A DNA stretch of 64,000 nt from Bryobacteraceae bacterium (GCA_026129905.1 JAHCHE010000005.1:1-64000); one strand, 5' to 3'; positions 35,034 through 44,579 are shown, numbered from the stretch's first letter. The notes: generated by a model not told the origin, from the sequence alone. Numbers and translations: made by a program.

Positions 35034-37429
35034 ATCTCAAGAAGAATATCCTAATAATCCGGCTGGGGGCGGCGGCCCTTGGGAGCGTCCTGTTGTCCGC
35101 GGCGCCGCGGGTCGTTCCTACGCCCCAGCAGTTCGAAGCGCGCGAAGGCCGCTTGACGCTGCCCGCGGACGACGGGGTTGAAATCGTCATCGGCGAGGCG
35201 GCTTCGCCGCAGGTCCGGGTGGCCTCCGAGTTGCTGGCAAGCGAACTCGCTCTCGCCGACCGGCGTTTCGCGGCGCGGGCGAGAATCGTCTCCAAAGCCG
35301 GCAACGCCCCCGGCATCGTGCTGTGGGATTACGGCGCCTCCGGCGAGCCGCCGTGGCCGCTGGCCGGAGAAGACCGCGAACTGCTCGATCCGGCGAAGCA
35401 TTTCGGCCAGAGCTACCTGCTGGAAACGCGGGCGCCGCGGCAGGTGTGGATCGCCGGCAGCACGAGCCAGGGCGTGCTCCATGGGGCGGCGACGCTCGCG
35501 CAGTTGTTCGAGCGCGTCCCGGAGGGGCTGGCAGTCCCCGGCTGCCGCATCCGCGACTATCCCGACTTCCGCTATCGCGCCGCCGCCGACTGGCTCCTGC
35601 GCGCGGAATTGAACCGGTGGGCGTACGACTGGGGCGACGGGCGGCGCAACTACATCGCGCGCATCAAGCGGAAGCTCGATTTCTGCGCGCGTTTCAAGAT
35701 CAACATGGCCCTGTTCGACGGTTTCGGCTGGACGGCGGAGAAGAGGCCGGGCCATGCGGCAATGATGCGCGAACTCGGCGCTTACGCCCGCGCGCGCGGC
35801 ATCAAGCTGATGTACACGGGCTTCGGAGCGAATTTCGATCCGCCGAAGGTGGAGCCGGAATTCAACATCGGCAAGGCGCACTTGAACCGGGAGAGCTACC
35901 CGCACGGCCGCGTCTACTCCTGTTTCGGCGAGACGCGCACAGCCGAGAGCCCCACCTATGGCACCTGCCGGTCCAACGAGGGCCTGAACGCGGAAATCGC
36001 CCGGGAATTCGAGACCTTCGTCCGGGCGGTGGAACCCGGAGCGCTCTACATCCATCACGAGGACACCGGCCACTTCGACTCGACGCAGATACGCTGGGCG
36101 GCGCGCTGCGAGCGTTGCCAACGAAAGTGGCCGAACCCGGATTTCGCCGCGGCGGACGGCGGGGCCGGCGCGATGGCCCATGGTTACGCCAACATCTTCC
36201 GAGCCATCCGGGGGGTGAAGAATCCCGATACTGGCTACGACGCGGCGCGCGATTGCACGGTCGTCTTCATCTCCCCGCCCTATGGGATCGACTCGGGACG
36301 CTCGGGGCTGGGCAACGCGGCCGCCGACGAGCAGGTGAACTGGAATAAGACGCTCGAATTCTGGTCTAATGTGCTCTCGCTCATGCCGGCCGGCGAGAAC
36401 CTCGAGATCGGTTTTCGGGAAATCTTTCCGAATTCCAAGACCGGCGAAGGCTGGATTGAGGCGTACCGGCGCCGCATGGCTGAGCGCAAGCTGAACCCAA
36501 ACGTGTTCCTGTTCTTCCTGGGCGGCGCGGACCAGTACTCGGCGGGATCCTTTGGTTACCCTTTTACCGGAAATTCGGCGATGAACGCGCTGTATCTGGG
36601 CGCCGAGGCGATCTACAACTTTAACGGCGGACTGCACCAGGAGCCGCAGCAACTGCTGAACGCCGAATACGGGTGGAACGCGCGGGCGCCGGGGAGCTAC
36701 GCGCCGAAGACGTTCCAGGAAGGGCTCTCGGCATGGAACGCCCTGATGGATAACGAGCGGCTTCCGCCGGACATCTTTGGAGAGGGCCGGCTGTTCGACC
36801 TCGCCTGCCGCCGCGTTTACGGGGAAAAGGCCGGCGAGGCGATGAGCCGGTTCTTCCGCTATTCGGAACCCGCCGCGGCCGGGCCGCTGCCCCGCTTCTA
36901 CCCCCGCCGCATCTACCCTTTGGTTGTGTTGTGGCGGTATCTGCAGGGCGACAGCCTTTATTGGAACCCCAAGCCCGACCCCAGCGAGGAAGCAGCGCTC
37001 AAAGGCCTCGGCGCCGATCGCGAGGAATTCCACCGGCGGCTGGCGGCAGTGTGGCGGCAGACGGCAGGAGTGAACCGCAAAGCGGCTGTATTCGCCGCCG
37101 AAGCGGAGCGCTCCCTCGGCCTGCGCCCGGACGCGGACGGCGATGTGCGCCACCTGGCGCGCTGCCTCGACGTGGGCGAGCGTTTCGCCAATCTCCTGGC
37201 GGCCTACCACGAATTGCTGGCCGGCGCGGCGGGTGGTCCGGGCTTCGAGGCCAAACTGAAGTCCACGCTCGAGGAGCGCGCCGCGGTGGCCGCCTGGGTC
37301 GAGAGGGAATTCCAGTTCGACCATGTCGATCCGAAAGGCGGCGATTTGTCGAGCTGGATCGAATCGTTGGATCGCCTCCGCAGCTACCTTCAGGCGATGC
37401 GGAGCGCCAGCCATGGGAGTGTGAAATGA
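35030..37429 (+). CDS. Secreted GH20-like 'HHED' glycoside hydrolase, copy 4 (most divergent)
   Basis: GTG at 35030 overlapping the previous TGA gives 799 residues with a Sec-like N-terminus (LKKNILIIRLGAAALGSVLLSAA). The longer frame upstream lies inside copy 3 and is rejected. Blocks: VVPTPQQFEAREG, FGQSYLLETRAP, IAGSTSQGVLHGAATLAQLF, IRDYPDFRYRAAADWLL, KINMALFDGFGWTAE, GIKLMYTGFGANFD, EPGALYIHHEDTG (H342-H343-E344-D345), ARCERCQRKWP, VFISPPYGIDSG, EIGFREIFPNS, FLFFLGGADQYSAG. Several usually invariant blocks differ (GGYGA is GFGAN; SPVY is SPPY), suggesting a different substrate. Coupled by ATGA to copy 5. Confidence 0.75.
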   Translation: MNLKKNILIIRLGAAALGSVLLSAAPRVVPTPQQFEAREGRLTLPADDGVEIVIGEAASPQVRVASELLASELALADRRFAARARIVSKAGNAPGIVLWDYGASGEPPWPLAGEDRELLDPAKHFGQSYLLETRAPRQVWIAGSTSQGVLHGAATLAQLFERVPEGLAVPGCRIRDYPDFRYRAAADWLLRAELNRWAYDWGDGRRNYIARIKRKLDFCARFKINMALFDGFGWTAEKRPGHAAMMRELGAYARARGIKLMYTGFGANFDPPKVEPEFNIGKAHLNRESYPHGRVYSCFGETRTAESPTYGTCRSNEGLNAEIAREFETFVRAVEPGALYIHHEDTGHFDSTQIRWAARCERCQRKWPNPDFAAADGGAGAMAHGYANIFRAIRGVKNPDTGYDAARDCTVVFISPPYGIDSGRSGLGNAAADEQVNWNKTLEFWSNVLSLMPAGENLEIGFREIFPNSKTGEGWIEAYRRRMAERKLNPNVFLFFLGGADQYSAGSFGYPFTGNSAMNALYLGAEAIYNFNGGLHQEPQQLLNAEYGWNARAPGSYAPKTFQEGLSAWNALMDNERLPPDIFGEGRLFDLACRRVYGEKAGEAMSRFFRYSEPAAAGPLPRFYPRRIYPLVVLWRYLQGDSLYWNPKPDPSEEAALKGLGADREEFHRRLAAVWRQTAGVNRKAAVFAAEAERSLGLRPDADGDVRHLARCLDVGERFANLLAAYHELLAGAAGGPGFEAKLKSTLEERAAVAAWVEREFQFDHVDPKGGDLSSWIESLDRLRSYLQAMRSASHGSVK

Positions 37430-39843
37430 ACCATCTTTTAGCAGGGCGTTGGTTGCTGGCCGCGAGTCTGCTGGTCCCGCTTGCCGTGGGCGCGGCGGGC
37501 GCCGTTCGCGTCACCCCGACGCCGCAGTACCTGGAGCCCGGCGAGACCGCGCTGCGCATAGCGCCGGGAGGGATGGCGCGCATCGTCATCGGGCCGGCCG
37601 CCACCGAGTCAAACGACAAGCTCCTGCTGGCAGCCGAGTTCCTGCGGCGCCGAATCACCGTTCTCGATCCTTCGGTGAAAGTCGTTGCCGGCGGCGGGAA
37701 CGGACCGTCGGTTCATCTGTGGGATTATTCGGCCGACGCGAGGGTTCCTGCCGCGCTCAACCTGCTGGACCGGCAGACGCTGACCGGAGCGGACCGTTAC
37801 GGCCAGAGTTACGTCATCAAGCCCGAGGCGAACGCGCTGTGGGTGATCGGGGGCTCCGACCAGGGCGCGCTGCTCGGCGCCATGACCGCGCTTCAGTTGC
37901 TGGCGAGGGCGCCCTCGGGCATCGAGATCCAAACGGCCTACGTCCGCGATTATCCGCATTTTCAGTTCCGCGCCGCTTCCGACTGGCTGCTTAATGTCGA
38001 GATCAACCGGTGGGCGCTCGACCGCGGGCAGGGGGCGGAGGCGTTCGCGCGGGAGTGCGAGCGCAAACTCGACCGGGCACTGCGGTTCAAAATCAACATG
38101 GTCTTGATGGACGGCTTCGGCTGGGGTCTCGAGCAGCGGTTTGAAGGCTATGCCGAACTGATGCGCCGGCTGAACCGCTACGCGCGCGCCCGCGGGATAT
38201 ACCTTTACTACGGCGGGTATGGCGCTAGCTACGGACTGGCCTACCAGGGCGGTCCGCTTTACGAAGACGCTCCTTACCTCGGCAAAATCTTCGAAAATCG
38301 CGAGAGTTATCCAGACGGACCGAAGTATCAGTGCATGGGGTTTACCTACGGCGACCGCGGCGTGGACCCAAGCGTTCTGGGTAGTTGCCGCGCCAACGAA
38401 GACCTGAACCGGCAGAAGGCGGAAGAGTTGCGCCAGTTTGTCGCCGCCGTCGAGCCTGGAGCGCTGTACATCCACCACGAAGATTTCGGTGATTTCCAGG
38501 GTACCGAGCAGATCTGGCAGAAGCGCTGCGCCCGCTGCCGCGCGCGCTGGCCGAGCGACGCGCTCGTGGCGAAGGACGGCGGGGCCGGCGGGTTCGCCAA
38601 CGGCTACGCGGCGCTGGTAAAGGCCGTCAACGGCGTCAGAAATCCGGCCTCGGGGTACGACGCGTCGCGCGACTGCGAGATCATCCTGGTGTCGCCGGTC
38701 TACGTGCCGGATTCGCCCGCCTCTGAGGATTGGGCGGAGACGCTCGAGCTATGGCAGAATATCGGCCTCGAATTGCCGGCCTCGCGAAACTTGCAGGTCG
38801 GCTTTCGTGAAGTATTCCCGCAAAAGCACGGCAACGCGAAGTTCACGAAGGAATTCGAGGCGGTGATGCGGCGTGCGGGACTGAATGTGGGAAGTTTTCT
38901 GTTTTACGCGGGCGGCGCCGATAATTTCCAGAGCGATTACCCGCTGACGGGAACTCCCTCTCTGAACGCGATGTTTCTCGGCGCCCGGGGCGTCTATAAC
39001 TCGACCGGCGACTTTTACCGCGAGCCGATGGAGGTCGTCGCCGCCGAGTATTCCTGGAACGCCCGCGCGCCCGGCTGGAGGGACCCGATGCGGTTTGACG
39101 AGGCCACGGCGCTCGACCGCCGCTACACGTATGAACCGGACGAGCCGAAGGAAGTGTTTGGCCCGGACGGGGTGTACGCCCGCGCGTGCCAATTGCTCTA
39201 TGGGTCCAAAGCGGGACCGATCATGGCTTCGTATTACCGGGAATCGGCGTACCTGCCGGACGTCGAACTGACCGGCCGGACGAAAGAATCGGGCGCCGGC
39301 TATCTCCCCGGCACGTGGAACCGGCTGAATGTCCTGCCATCGCACTGGCGGCACCTCGCGCTCGACTCGAAGACCTGGGGCGCCGAGATGAACAACGAGG
39401 CGTATAAGCGTGGCTTTTCCCGCTTAAAGATCGACCGACCGGAACTGCACCGGCGGCTGGCGCGGCGATGGCAGTTGGGCGCCGAACTGAATGCGAAGGG
39501 CGCGAAATATGTCGAGCGGGCGCTGGCGGCCGGCGCGGACTCCGATGCGGTGGAAGATCTCAAGTTTCTGAAGAGCCTCTTTGACGTTTATCAGCCGCTT
39601 ACTGAAGGGCTGGCCGCGTACCACGCCGCGCTGCGCGCCCGCTTTTCCGGCAGCACGCCATCGGGGTCGGTCAACGCAAGCCTGGACGCCGCCGCGGCGA
39701 AAGCTCAACAAGCGCGGGAGGCGGCCCGGCGAGCGTTCCCGCGGCCGCTGGACCCGGCGGGCGGCGAGATCGGCACGTTGCGCCGCGAACTGGACCGTCT
39801 TGTGGAATCGATCGGCACCGCCCGCAAAGCGGCGGGTTTGTAG
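37426..39843 (+). CDS. Secreted GH20-like 'HHED' glycoside hydrolase, copy 5
   Basis: ATG at 37426 overlapping the previous TGA gives 805 residues. Leader LLAASLLVPLAVGAAGA. Blocks: VTPTPQYLEPGE, YGQSYVIKPEAN, VIGGSDQGALLGAMTALQLL, VRDYPHFQFRAASDWLLN, KINMVLMDGFGWGLE, GIYLYYGGYGASYG, EPGALYIHHEDFG (H350-H351-E352-D353), KRCARCRARWPSD, ILVSPVYVPDS, LQVGFREVFPQK, FYAGGADNFQSDYPLTG, YSWNARAPGW. It resembles copy 2 most. Last of the tandem trio, 59 bases before the DUF4838 pair. Confidence 0.75.
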   Translation: MNHLLAGRWLLAASLLVPLAVGAAGAVRVTPTPQYLEPGETALRIAPGGMARIVIGPAATESNDKLLLAAEFLRRRITVLDPSVKVVAGGGNGPSVHLWDYSADARVPAALNLLDRQTLTGADRYGQSYVIKPEANALWVIGGSDQGALLGAMTALQLLARAPSGIEIQTAYVRDYPHFQFRAASDWLLNVEINRWALDRGQGAEAFARECERKLDRALRFKINMVLMDGFGWGLEQRFEGYAELMRRLNRYARARGIYLYYGGYGASYGLAYQGGPLYEDAPYLGKIFENRESYPDGPKYQCMGFTYGDRGVDPSVLGSCRANEDLNRQKAEELRQFVAAVEPGALYIHHEDFGDFQGTEQIWQKRCARCRARWPSDALVAKDGGAGGFANGYAALVKAVNGVRNPASGYDASRDCEIILVSPVYVPDSPASEDWAETLELWQNIGLELPASRNLQVGFREVFPQKHGNAKFTKEFEAVMRRAGLNVGSFLFYAGGADNFQSDYPLTGTPSLNAMFLGARGVYNSTGDFYREPMEVVAAEYSWNARAPGWRDPMRFDEATALDRRYTYEPDEPKEVFGPDGVYARACQLLYGSKAGPIMASYYRESAYLPDVELTGRTKESGAGYLPGTWNRLNVLPSHWRHLALDSKTWGAEMNNEAYKRGFSRLKIDRPELHRRLARRWQLGAELNAKGAKYVERALAAGADSDAVEDLKFLKSLFDVYQPLTEGLAAYHAALRARFSGSTPSGSVNASLDAAAAKAQQAREAARRAFPRPLDPAGGEIGTLRRELDRLVESIGTARKAAGL

Positions 39844-39902
39844 GCGGCCACCACTGGGCCGGCGGCAAGCCGGGAAGGCGGTCCCGAGCGAAAAGGAGTA
39901 AT

Positions 39903-41630
39903 ATGCGACACTCTTTTTGGATTCTTTCCTGGGCCATTGCGCTCGCGGGGGGCGCGGCGTCACAGTCTTATATTGTCGAAAACGGCCGATCGAGCTACAC
40001 AATAGTTACGCCCGCCAAGCCGGCGCCCCCCGAAGCTTTCGCCGCGCAGGAATTGCAGAAGTACGTGCGGAAGGTCACCGGCGCCGAATTGCCGATTGAT
40101 ACCGCCGGCAGGAGCCCCGCCATTTTGCTCGGGAAACCGAATGACGCCGTCCGCAAGCTTCTGGAAAACCGCCGGCCCGATTCTTACGCGTTGCGGCGCG
40201 AGGGCCGCGACCTCCACCTGGCGGGCAACACGCCGGCCGGGACGCTTTACGCTGTCTACCACCTCCTCGAGAAGTACGCCGGCTGTAGCTGGCTTCAGCC
40301 GGGCGATGAAGTCGTGCCGCGGCGCGCCGAACTCGGGCTGCCCGACTATTTGCAGGAAGTGGAGGAGCCGAAGTTTGACTACCGCAATCTGAATCTGTAC
40401 CCGTTTATCGCCGACCGGAACCTGCGCAACGCCGATTGGGCGGCGAAAAGCCGGCTGAACTGGGTTCATGCCTGCACCAACAGCTCGACGCTGTGGGAGG
40501 ACTTCGACAGCCGCCGGACGCTCGCGCCGGAATTGGCGAAGCGCGGCATCCATCTCAACTATGGCGGCCATACGTTCAACACCTGGGTTTCGCCAAAGAC
40601 GTACTACAAGGACCATCCGGACTACTTCAGTCTGGTGAACGGCAAGCGCGATCCGGCGCAACTATGCGTGTCGAACCCGGCGGTGGCGCGCGTTGCGGCG
40701 GAAAACATCTCCTCATTTCTCGATCGGAATCCCGAGGTCGAGATGGTGGACCTGTGGCTGAACGACGTAACCAGGTGGTGCGAATGCGACGGCTGCCGGC
40801 AGATGGAAGGGAAGGAGCGGAAGAGCATACTGCGCGACGGCAACAGCTTTCAGACCCGCACGAACTCGAATATCAAATTCGTGAACGCGGTGGCGCGGGA
40901 AGTCGGCAAACGACATCCGAAGGTCCTACTCCAGACGCTGGCTTACTTCATGGTGATCGATGCGCCGGAGGTTGCGCCGGAGAAGAACATCGTCGTTGGC
41001 TTCGCGCCGATCGACCGCGTGCCTCCACAATCGGCGGCGGAGTTCAAGCAGGAACCGGCGGGCTATTGGTACCCGCTCTATCTTGCCGATCATGACGTGA
41101 ACCGGAGGCACAAGACGGAGTTGGAAAAATGGCTCCGGATCCTGCCCGCCGATCGCTTCTTCACATACGAGTACTACTCGCAGTGGAACACGGCTCGATC
41201 GATGATCAACATCAACACCGAGGCGCGAGACCTGGAAACGAGACTCCTGGACCCGAGCCGCAAGATGTTCCGGGTATTTACCGATGCGATGGCCAAAGAT
41301 ATTGCCTACTACGTGCAGATCGGGATGAAGAACATCTCCACCGAAGAGTGGGATTGGAACGAGCTGAATATGTATGCCTATCCGCGCCTGCTGTGGCATC
41401 CGGAATTCTCGTCCAACGCCATCATCTCGGACTACTGTGCGCGGGCTTACGGCCAAGCCGCCGCGCCGATGCGGAAGCACTGGCTGATCCTACAGGAGAC
41501 GAAAGAGCGATATCCCGCGTGGAAAGCCGAGTGCATGGCTCTCGTGAAACAGGCCACGGCGATGACAAAGGACGCGAACGAGTTGCGCCGGATTCGCGTG
41601 GTCGAAGAGATGTGGTTACGGGTGAAGTAA
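39903..41630 (+). CDS. Secreted DUF4838 protein A
   Basis: 575 residues from ATG at 39903 after AAGGAG. Leader WILSWAIALAGGAAS. N-terminal alpha/beta domain: FAAQELQKYVRKVTG, PAILLGKPNDAV, GTLYAVYHLLEKYAGCSWLQPGDEV. Barrel: FDYRNLNLYPFIADRNLRN, SRLNWVHACTNSSTLWEDF, GIHLNYGGHTFNTW, MVDLWLNDVTRWCECDGC, LLQTLAYFMVIDAPE, NISTEEWDWNELNMYAYPRL. DUF4838 proteins are likely glycan-acting hydrolases of unproven specificity; the E-E-W-D-W region near the end is a candidate active-site loop. It follows the HHED trio in the same operon and is very similar to the next gene. Confidence 0.75.
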   Translation: MRHSFWILSWAIALAGGAASQSYIVENGRSSYTIVTPAKPAPPEAFAAQELQKYVRKVTGAELPIDTAGRSPAILLGKPNDAVRKLLENRRPDSYALRREGRDLHLAGNTPAGTLYAVYHLLEKYAGCSWLQPGDEVVPRRAELGLPDYLQEVEEPKFDYRNLNLYPFIADRNLRNADWAAKSRLNWVHACTNSSTLWEDFDSRRTLAPELAKRGIHLNYGGHTFNTWVSPKTYYKDHPDYFSLVNGKRDPAQLCVSNPAVARVAAENISSFLDRNPEVEMVDLWLNDVTRWCECDGCRQMEGKERKSILRDGNSFQTRTNSNIKFVNAVAREVGKRHPKVLLQTLAYFMVIDAPEVAPEKNIVVGFAPIDRVPPQSAAEFKQEPAGYWYPLYLADHDVNRRHKTELEKWLRILPADRFFTYEYYSQWNTARSMININTEARDLETRLLDPSRKMFRVFTDAMAKDIAYYVQIGMKNISTEEWDWNELNMYAYPRLLWHPEFSSNAIISDYCARAYGQAAAPMRKHWLILQETKERYPAWKAECMALVKQATAMTKDANELRRIRVVEEMWLRVK

Positions 41631-41641
41631 GGAGGATCGCG

Positions 41642-43369
41642 ATGCGAGCTAATCGTTTCATCTGCTCACTGGCTGTCCTGGCGCTGGTTATTACCGGCTG
41701 TCGCCGGGAGGCGGCGGAAGGCTACCTGGCTCGGAACGGCGGGTCAGGTTACACCATCGCGCCGCCGCCGAATCCCGCCGCGCCGGAGGAGTTCGCCGCC
41801 CAAGAGTTGCAGAAGTACGTCAAGCGTGTCACCGGAGTGGAACTGGCCATCGATGCCAACGCCAAAAGTCCGGCCATCTTCATCGGCAGGCCGAACGGCG
41901 CGGCGCGCGCGTTGCTCGAAGACCGCCGCCCCGATTCCTACGCGGTGCTTCGGGACGGCGCCGACCTCTACCTGACGGGCAACACGCCGGCGGGCACGCT
42001 CTATGCTGTTTATCACCTGCTGGAGAACCACGCCGGCTGCAGTTGGCTACAACCGGGAGATGAAGTCGTACCGCAACGCGCGGAAATACGCCTGCCCGAT
42101 TACCTGCAGGAGGTCGAGGAGCCAAAGTTCGATTACCGCAATCTGAACCTGTACCCCTTTATCGCCGATCGGAACCTGCGCAACGCGGACTGGGCGGCGA
42201 AAAGCCGGCTGAACTGGGTTCATGCCTGCACCAACAGCTCAACGCTGTGGGAGGACTTCGACAGCCGCCGTACGCTGATCCCGGAATTGAAGAAGCGCGG
42301 AATTCATCTTAACTACGGCGGTCACACGTTTAACACCTGGGTTTCACCGAAGAAATACTACAAAGACCATCCGGATTACTTCAGCCTGGTGAACGGCAAG
42401 CGGGATCCGGCGCAGCTATGCGTATCGAATCCGGAAGTCGCGCGGGTGACGGCGGAAAACATCTCGGCATTTCTGGACCGGAATCCGGAAATCGAAATGG
42501 TAGACCTCTGGCTGAACGACGTAACGAAATGGTGCGAATGCGAGGGGTGCCGGCGGATGGAGGGGCGGCAGCGCAAGAGCGTTTTCGGCGAGGGCAAGGG
42601 ATTTGAGACCCGCACCAACTCGAACATCAAGTTCGTTAACGCCGTGGCCGGGGAACTCGCCAGGCGCCACCCGAAGGTCTTGCTGCAAACCCTCGCCTAT
42701 TTCATGGTGATCGACGCGCCGGACGTGAAGCCGGCGGAGAACGTAATGGTCGGATTTGCGCCGATCATGCGGATGCCGTCGGCGGACGGCCGCCGCACGG
42801 GTTATTACTATCCGATTTACATGCCGGGCCACGAAATCAATCGCACGCGGCTCGCCGAGATCGAGAAATGGCTTAAAATCGTCCGGCCGGAACGCTTTTT
42901 CACCTACGAGTACTATTCGCATGCCACGACGGCGCGGCGCATGATCGGGTTGGACACCATGCCGCAGGATCTGGAGGCTAGCCTGCTCGATCGGAGCAAG
43001 ATGAGGTTCCACGTCTTCACGGACGCCATGGCGAAGGAGATCTCGTACTATCACGAGATTGGCATGAACAACATCTCCACCGAGGAGTGGGATTGGAACG
43101 AATTGAATATGTACGCGTACCCGCGGCTCCAGTGGCGTCCGGAGTTGTCGGCAAACAGCATTGTGGCGGACTACTCCCGGCGAGCCTACGGCAATGCGGC
43201 GCGTCCGATGATGGACCACTGGCTGACGCTCCAGGAGGCGCGTGAACAGTATCCTGCGCGCAGAGCCGAGTGCCTCGCGCTGCTGAAGCAGGCCGCGGAG
43301 ATGACGGCGGAGGCCGCTCAGCTCAGGCGCATCCGGGCAGTGGAGGAGATTTGGTCACACACGCCATAG
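41642..43369 (+). CDS. DUF4838 lipoprotein B, near-twin of A
   Basis: 575 residues from ATG at 41642 after AAGGAGG. The leader ends LALVITGC, a lipobox, so this copy should be lipid-anchored while copy A has a normal signal peptide. The remainder is collinear with A: GTLYAVYHLLENHAGCSWLQPGDEV, DYRNLNLYPFIADRNLRN, DVTKWCECEGCRRMEG, MVIDAPDVKPAENVMVGFAP, NNISTEEWDWNELNMYAY. DNA identity is high over long stretches (for example about 40380-40520 with 42133-42273). The downstream gene is convergent, with 10 bases between stops. Confidence 0.78.
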   Translation: MRANRFICSLAVLALVITGCRREAAEGYLARNGGSGYTIAPPPNPAAPEEFAAQELQKYVKRVTGVELAIDANAKSPAIFIGRPNGAARALLEDRRPDSYAVLRDGADLYLTGNTPAGTLYAVYHLLENHAGCSWLQPGDEVVPQRAEIRLPDYLQEVEEPKFDYRNLNLYPFIADRNLRNADWAAKSRLNWVHACTNSSTLWEDFDSRRTLIPELKKRGIHLNYGGHTFNTWVSPKKYYKDHPDYFSLVNGKRDPAQLCVSNPEVARVTAENISAFLDRNPEIEMVDLWLNDVTKWCECEGCRRMEGRQRKSVFGEGKGFETRTNSNIKFVNAVAGELARRHPKVLLQTLAYFMVIDAPDVKPAENVMVGFAPIMRMPSADGRRTGYYYPIYMPGHEINRTRLAEIEKWLKIVRPERFFTYEYYSHATTARRMIGLDTMPQDLEASLLDRSKMRFHVFTDAMAKEISYYHEIGMNNISTEEWDWNELNMYAYPRLQWRPELSANSIVADYSRRAYGNAARPMMDHWLTLQEAREQYPARRAECLALLKQAAEMTAEAAQLRRIRAVEEIWSHTP

Positions 43370-43379
43370 GATCGGACGT

Positions 43380-44573
43380 TCAGGCCGGCGCGACGTAGTC
43401 GTGAGCCCGCGCGGCGAGCGCGTTCGCTTCGGCGATGCCGCCGACGTCTCTAACGCAATAGTGCACGCCGCCGGCGAGGGTCCGCGCCTGGAGTCCCCGG
43501 GAGAACTGCCGCCCATCGCAGTGCACGAAGAGCGGCGCGTCGCCGGTGATCTCGTCCTGGATGCGCCGCAGGTTTTCGATCGGGCTGGGATCCGCCGGGC
43601 CCAGCCCGTCATCGCCGAGCTCGATCGAGAGCAGGCCGCGAAGCTGGGCCACCGCGGGCAGAAGTTTGTAGAGTTTGGTACCGTGCAAGTGCATGTGTGC
43701 GCCGCCGAACTGATCGATGAGCCGCTGTTGATATGGCAGTCCGAGTTCGCGATAGAGGCGCGGCGCGACCAACGTAAACGCATCGATGCTCAGCACGGGC
43801 TTGCCGATAGCCGGGGCGAGCGCGCAAAAGGCGGGGTTTTCGAAAACGCGGTGGTTATACGGATCCAGGTGGGCGGTCTCCAGGGCGATTACTTCCTGGT
43901 TAAGTGCGACGCCGTGGTCGAAGATGCGCTCAAGCTTCTCGGGCGCGTCGATCACGTCCGTGTAAGCCGCCGTGCTACCCCGCCACTCAACGGCCAGGTT
44001 CAGCGTGTCGATGGTGATGAAAGTGCGCAGCCCGTATCCGCCCGCGGCGTGCGCCGCCGCGTATTTTGCCATGCTCTCAAAACGCGAGCGCCAGGGTTCT
44101 CGCAGGGGCGCCGCCAAGACGCCTTCCATGTCGTCCCACTCACGCACGGGCGGAGCGGAAGTGGCCGACCAAGTGTACAACCCGTTACTCGAGAACTCGA
44201 CGGCCGCGCCGGCAAAGGCGCCGAACACTCCTTCGCCGAAATGCAGGCTGGGATAGCCCACCGGCAGCGAATCGTCTTCCAGGTCCAAGCAGAGGCGCTG
44301 CTGGATATCGATCATCTCGATGACCCGGCCGGGATCCTCCACCGCAAGGCACTGGGCAGGGAAGCTGGAAACGTCTTCCGGAAAGTAGGTGAGGGCGTAG
44401 CCCGGCGCGGAAATCCGGTACCGGGCCGTATAGCCGCGATCTTGGAGATAGCGGTCCCAGTATGGGTTCGGCGGCAGCGTCGTGATCAGAATCCGCTCGC
44501 GGGCCTCGCGCCGCCAGAACTTTACCAGCCGGTCCATGGCGCCGGCGGGATCCCGTTTGTATAGCCCGGTCAT
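43380..44573 (-). CDS. Uroporphyrinogen-decarboxylase-like (URO-D superfamily) protein
   Basis: 397 residues. URO-D-type barrel blocks: RLVKFWRREARERILITTLPPNPYW, PREWDDMEGVLAAPLR-like segment, TFITIDTLNLAVEWRGSTAAY, DVIDAPEKLERIFDHGVALNQ, LSIDAFTLVAPRLYRELGLPYQQRLIDQFGGAHMHLHGTKLYKLL, SIELGDDGLG, APLFVHCDGRQF, GGVHYCVRD. The H-M-H-x-H-G pattern at the end of a strand is typical of URO-D-like proteins in catabolic operons rather than haem HemE. No haem genes are nearby. Last gene of the six-gene minus operon (6 bases after the PIG-L gene). True reaction unknown. Confidence 0.72.
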   Translation of the reverse strand: MTGLYKRDPAGAMDRLVKFWRREARERILITTLPPNPYWDRYLQDRGYTARYRISAPGYALTYFPEDVSSFPAQCLAVEDPGRVIEMIDIQQRLCLDLEDDSLPVGYPSLHFGEGVFGAFAGAAVEFSSNGLYTWSATSAPPVREWDDMEGVLAAPLREPWRSRFESMAKYAAAHAAGGYGLRTFITIDTLNLAVEWRGSTAAYTDVIDAPEKLERIFDHGVALNQEVIALETAHLDPYNHRVFENPAFCALAPAIGKPVLSIDAFTLVAPRLYRELGLPYQQRLIDQFGGAHMHLHGTKLYKLLPAVAQLRGLLSIELGDDGLGPADPSPIENLRRIQDEITGDAPLFVHCDGRQFSRGLQARTLAGGVHYCVRDVGGIAEANALAARAHDYVAPA

Positions 44574-44579
44574 CTCTTT

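Noticed and set aside
35051-37414. 787-codon minus-strand frame opposite HHED copy 4
   Set aside because: Very long but antisense to a clear family member; GC-rich codon bias opens such frames. No known motifs.
43380-44573. True haem-pathway HemE
   Set aside because: URO-D-like fold only; no haem genes nearby and the operon context is sugar metabolism.
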